Shown: one piece after another, positions 13,397 through 15,400 of the stretch
How the letters are laid out: the number at the start of each line of letters is the position of its first letter
Numbering within the stretch: the first letter of the stretch is position 1
Assembly: GCA_049601975.1 (NCBI GenBank)
Contig: JBMYRC010000108.1
Location: 1 to 15,400, forward strand
Reading direction: 5' to 3'
DNA from: UBA6544 sp049601975
Lineage (GTDB): Bacteria > Pseudomonadota > Alphaproteobacteria > UBA8366
Length of the DNA: 15,400 nt
The notes under the pieces: model-generated
Seen by the model: the letters and a program-made list of their open reading frames with translations, nothing else
Told to the model about the DNA's origin: nothing
Databases searched by the model: none
Translations under genes and position numbers: made by a program

Positions 13397-15073
13397 TTAG
13401 ACGGCCTCATGGACGACGCGTCCGCCAGTCATGGTGAGGAGGGATGTAATATCCGGAATATCGTCTTCCGCCATGGTCAGCAGATCTTCCGACAAGATTG
13501 CTAGGTCCGCATACTTCCCAGGCTCAAGCGTACCTTTGACGTCTTCCTCGAAACTCAACCAAGCGCCTTCGCGGGAAGCACAAGCGAGGGCTTCGGTGCG
13601 CGACAAGACTTGCGCGTCACCAAGGCGCTCTCCCGTTTCCTCGGTCTTGCGGGAGACCACATGCCAGATTGGATGGAATAGAGTCGGCGGCACATTATCG
13701 GTGGCGAGAGAGACGTGAATACCGGCTTCGATAAGATCGCGCATCGGTAAGATGCGGTCGACTTCGGATGCCCCGAGGTCGCGGCGGAGTTGTTCGCCGT
13801 CCTGATAGAGCCAGCGGTTGCTATAGGCTTGCAGGACGAGGCCTAAATCTTTGATGCGAGCGATCTCGTCCTTCGAGTAGACGCCGATATGCTCGATCAG
13901 CCATCGTTGCCCGGCAATTGGGGCACGTTTATCCACCTCTTCGTAAAGATCGAGGATGTTATCGGTGAAGGAGCCGACACGAATTCCATTGCGCGCCGCT
14001 TCTACCATCAGTTCGAGCATCACGTCTTCGGGTAGTGCGGCGTCGAAATTGAACCCGGCCCATCCGGTATAGGGTCCGCACTCTGCGCGCAGCCGGTTTT
14101 CTTCGGAATAATCCGATTCCGCATAAAACCCGGCCATGCGTAGGTACTCGTCCCCAAGTCCGTGCCCGCCCAGCCAACGGCCCCAGTCGACCAACAAGTC
14201 ACGGACGTCGTCCGGATTGATGTTCGGCCAAGCTGGACTGAACATCAGATTAGCGCGAACTGGTGGCAACCCCTTCGAGCGTACGGCTTCATAGGCTGCG
14301 AGGACTTCGCCTGCGATACCGTGCCCTTCGAAGACGCTGGTCGTGCCATATCCGGCATAGACCTCCATCGAGCGTTCCAAACCGCTAGTACGATCGTCGA
14401 GAGTGAATTGCGGAATGCACTTCATCAATGTCTTCTCGACAAGTGGCTTATAGGTGAACTCATACAGCACACCCGTTGGATCGCCCGTTCCGTGATCTTT
14501 TTCAATTTGGATCGATGGCGTCGGCGGCATGGTGTTACGGTCGATCCCGGCGCGTTCCAATGCCATTGTGTTGGCAATTGAAACGAGCGGGAGAGTGTTT
14601 CGCCAATGCCCCCAAATGGCCCGTATATAGACGGGATGATCGGGTGCGACATGGTCGATTTCTTGGCGGTTGGGAACCCTTTTCTCCGCGAGATTGTCCG
14701 GCACGCCGTAGTAGAAAGGCGGCTCGCCGATCGGCATGGTGACGATCCATTCGCTTTTCGGCGTTTCCGCGGCAATGGCCTCGATCCGTTGCAGGATGTC
14801 GTCGATGGATCGGCATCCGGCCAGTGTCGGTGGGATATCCTTCAATCCCTCGCGGTCCATATGTGCGTGACCGTCGATCAAACCGGGGATGACAACGTGA
14901 CCCTTCGCATCGATTTTCCGGCTGTTGGGTCCTGTCAAGGCCTCGATCTCTGTATTATCACCGACGGCGAGAACGCGATCCCCTGATATGGCAATGGCGT
15001 CGGCGATGCGGTCCTGTGGATCGAGCGTTACGATTTTGGCGTTTTGGATAAGAGTGTCGGCATGAAGTGACAT
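13397..15073 (-). CDS. Amidohydrolase family 3 protein (YtcJ-like)
   Basis: A 558-residue metal-dependent hydrolase-like protein. The N-terminal beta-sandwich segment (TLIQNAKIVTLDP, DAIAISGDRVLAVGD) leads into VIPGLIDGHAHMD (61-73), whose His69 and His71 are the first metal ligands. Later come IEHIGVYS (393-400), with His395, and LATDNVPPTLFHP (456-468), with Asp459 the catalytic/metal Asp, then the C-terminal GTLEPGKYADLAIL that closes the sandwich. Length and order match YtcJ-like amidohydrolases, whose substrates are amides, formamides or cyclic ureas. I cannot find the usual VKxxxDG lysine block or the HAxGD block: at those places the sequence reads MAGFYAESD (313-321) and RVGSFTDN (365-372). 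It follows the dienelactone-hydrolase-like gene by 23 bp and precedes the synthetase by 8 bp. The start ATG 15073 has only a weak ribosome site. No signal peptide. Confidence 0.88.
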   Translation of the reverse strand: MSLHADTLIQNAKIVTLDPQDRIADAIAISGDRVLAVGDNTEIEALTGPNSRKIDAKGHVVIPGLIDGHAHMDREGLKDIPPTLAGCRSIDDILQRIEAIAAETPKSEWIVTMPIGEPPFYYGVPDNLAEKRVPNRQEIDHVAPDHPVYIRAIWGHWRNTLPLVSIANTMALERAGIDRNTMPPTPSIQIEKDHGTGDPTGVLYEFTYKPLVEKTLMKCIPQFTLDDRTSGLERSMEVYAGYGTTSVFEGHGIAGEVLAAYEAVRSKGLPPVRANLMFSPAWPNINPDDVRDLLVDWGRWLGGHGLGDEYLRMAGFYAESDYSEENRLRAECGPYTGWAGFNFDAALPEDVMLELMVEAARNGIRVGSFTDNILDLYEEVDKRAPIAGQRWLIEHIGVYSKDEIARIKDLGLVLQAYSNRWLYQDGEQLRRDLGASEVDRILPMRDLIEAGIHVSLATDNVPPTLFHPIWHVVSRKTEETGERLGDAQVLSRTEALACASREGAWLSFEEDVKGTLEPGKYADLAILSEDLLTMAEDDIPDITSLLTMTGGRVVHEAV

Positions 15074-15096
15074 AATGACCGTGATGTAAGAGGGGG

Positions 15097-15400
15097 CTAA
15101 CCAAGTCGATGGCTAAGGAATGTCAAAGTCTTGTTCCAGGCATCCGCGCTGGATTCAGATCGGTAATGCTCATCGCTCGGGAAATACTGAGTGGCGTGTC
15201 CGGCATCGTCATAGCGATGAAATTCATGAGTGATATCGCAACGGGTCATTTCGGCTGAAATGCGGTCGACGTCGCCGGGTGATGGGTTCTCATCCTCATT
15301 TCCGAATAACCCCAAAACGGGGCAGTGGATATCGCCGACTCGTTTGAAAGGCGTCGGGTCATGACCGCCCCAAGAAACCATACAATTGCCGCCGTAGAAA
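15097..15400 (-). CDS. Dienelactone hydrolase-like protein, C-terminal part
   Basis: The gene is cut by the right edge; the last 100 residues are visible, ending at TAG 15099-15097. The visible part reads FYGGNCMVSWGGH, then CPVLGLFGNEDENPSP, with the catalytic Asp of an alpha/beta hydrolase, and YDDAGHATQYF, with the catalytic His. This order and spacing fit the C-terminal half of dienelactone-hydrolase family proteins (about 230-290 residues); the nucleophile (normally Cys or Ser in GFCxGG) lies beyond the window. It is the first visible gene of the minus-strand operon that continues with amidohydrolase, synthetase and isomerase. The substrate may be a lactone or an ester. Confidence 0.82.
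   Translation of the reverse strand, partial: FYGGNCMVSWGGHDPTPFKRVGDIHCPVLGLFGNEDENPSPGDVDRISAEMTRCDITHEFHRYDDAGHATQYFPSDEHYRSESSADAWNKTLTFLSHRLG

Noticed and set aside
1..15400. CRISPR array, tRNA, rRNA, insertion sequence or phage genes
   Set aside because: No spaced direct repeats, cloverleaf-like sequence, transposase or integrase motif, or terminal inverted repeats were seen by eye on either strand.

Overview
The window reads as an ordinary stretch of a proteobacterial, most likely alphaproteobacterial, chromosome. I infer this from moderate GC in coding DNA, frequent 4-nt gene overlaps, a FutA/FbpA-type iron transporter, and a leucine-dehydrogenase-like gene next to catabolic genes. 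No rRNA, tRNA, CRISPR array, transposase or phage gene was seen, and genus cannot be set from this sequence.

Layout, left to right. An AT-rich non-coding stretch (1-132) precedes a minus-strand VOC-fold protein (133-573). Divergent to it is an intact D-2-hydroxyacid dehydrogenase (660-1640), which ends tail-to-tail against a two-gene minus-strand operon: asparagine synthase (start 4686) followed by a family-4-type glycosyltransferase, joined by a GTGA start/stop overlap. That pair looks like surface-glycan or glycoconjugate synthesis.

Positions 4850-8471 form an iron-uptake region on the plus strand: a periplasmic Fe(III)-binding protein (4944-5999), a compact two-hairpin terminator-like structure (6011-6074), a small gene broken by one in-frame TAA (6132-6710), and a fused two-domain ABC permease (6771-8471). 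Three matching 15-bp elements of the form TG-GAATG--T-GCA lie upstream of the binding protein (two) and of the small gene (one). They look like Fur-type operators and suggest two iron-responsive promoters. No ATP-binding subunit is encoded here.

Convergent to the permease is a leucine/Glu-type dehydrogenase gene (8477-9524) with two separate lesions, a nonsense TAA and a +1 frameshift, while the rest of the reading is still well conserved, so it looks recently inactivated. A 377-bp AT-rich region with a perfect 9+9 bp palindrome separates it from a divergent nucleoside hydrolase (9902-10843), followed by a 78-residue uncharacterised protein (10916-11152).

The right part is a tight minus-strand operon, transcribed from the right edge leftward: dienelactone-hydrolase-like protein (cut by the window end), amidohydrolase, AMP-forming acyl-CoA synthetase, and a 2-hydroxychromene-2-carboxylate-isomerase/DsbA-fold protein. 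Together these suggest a catabolic route that hydrolyses a substrate and activates the released acid as a CoA thioester; the substrate is unknown. The synthetase has Glu in place of the usual Gly in its A8 motif, and the amidohydrolase lacks some typical metal ligands.

I did not find a clearly new defence or mobile system. The best leads are the iron-box family with the interrupted small gene, the overlapping hairpins, the decaying dehydrogenase, and the operon with unusual active-site residues.
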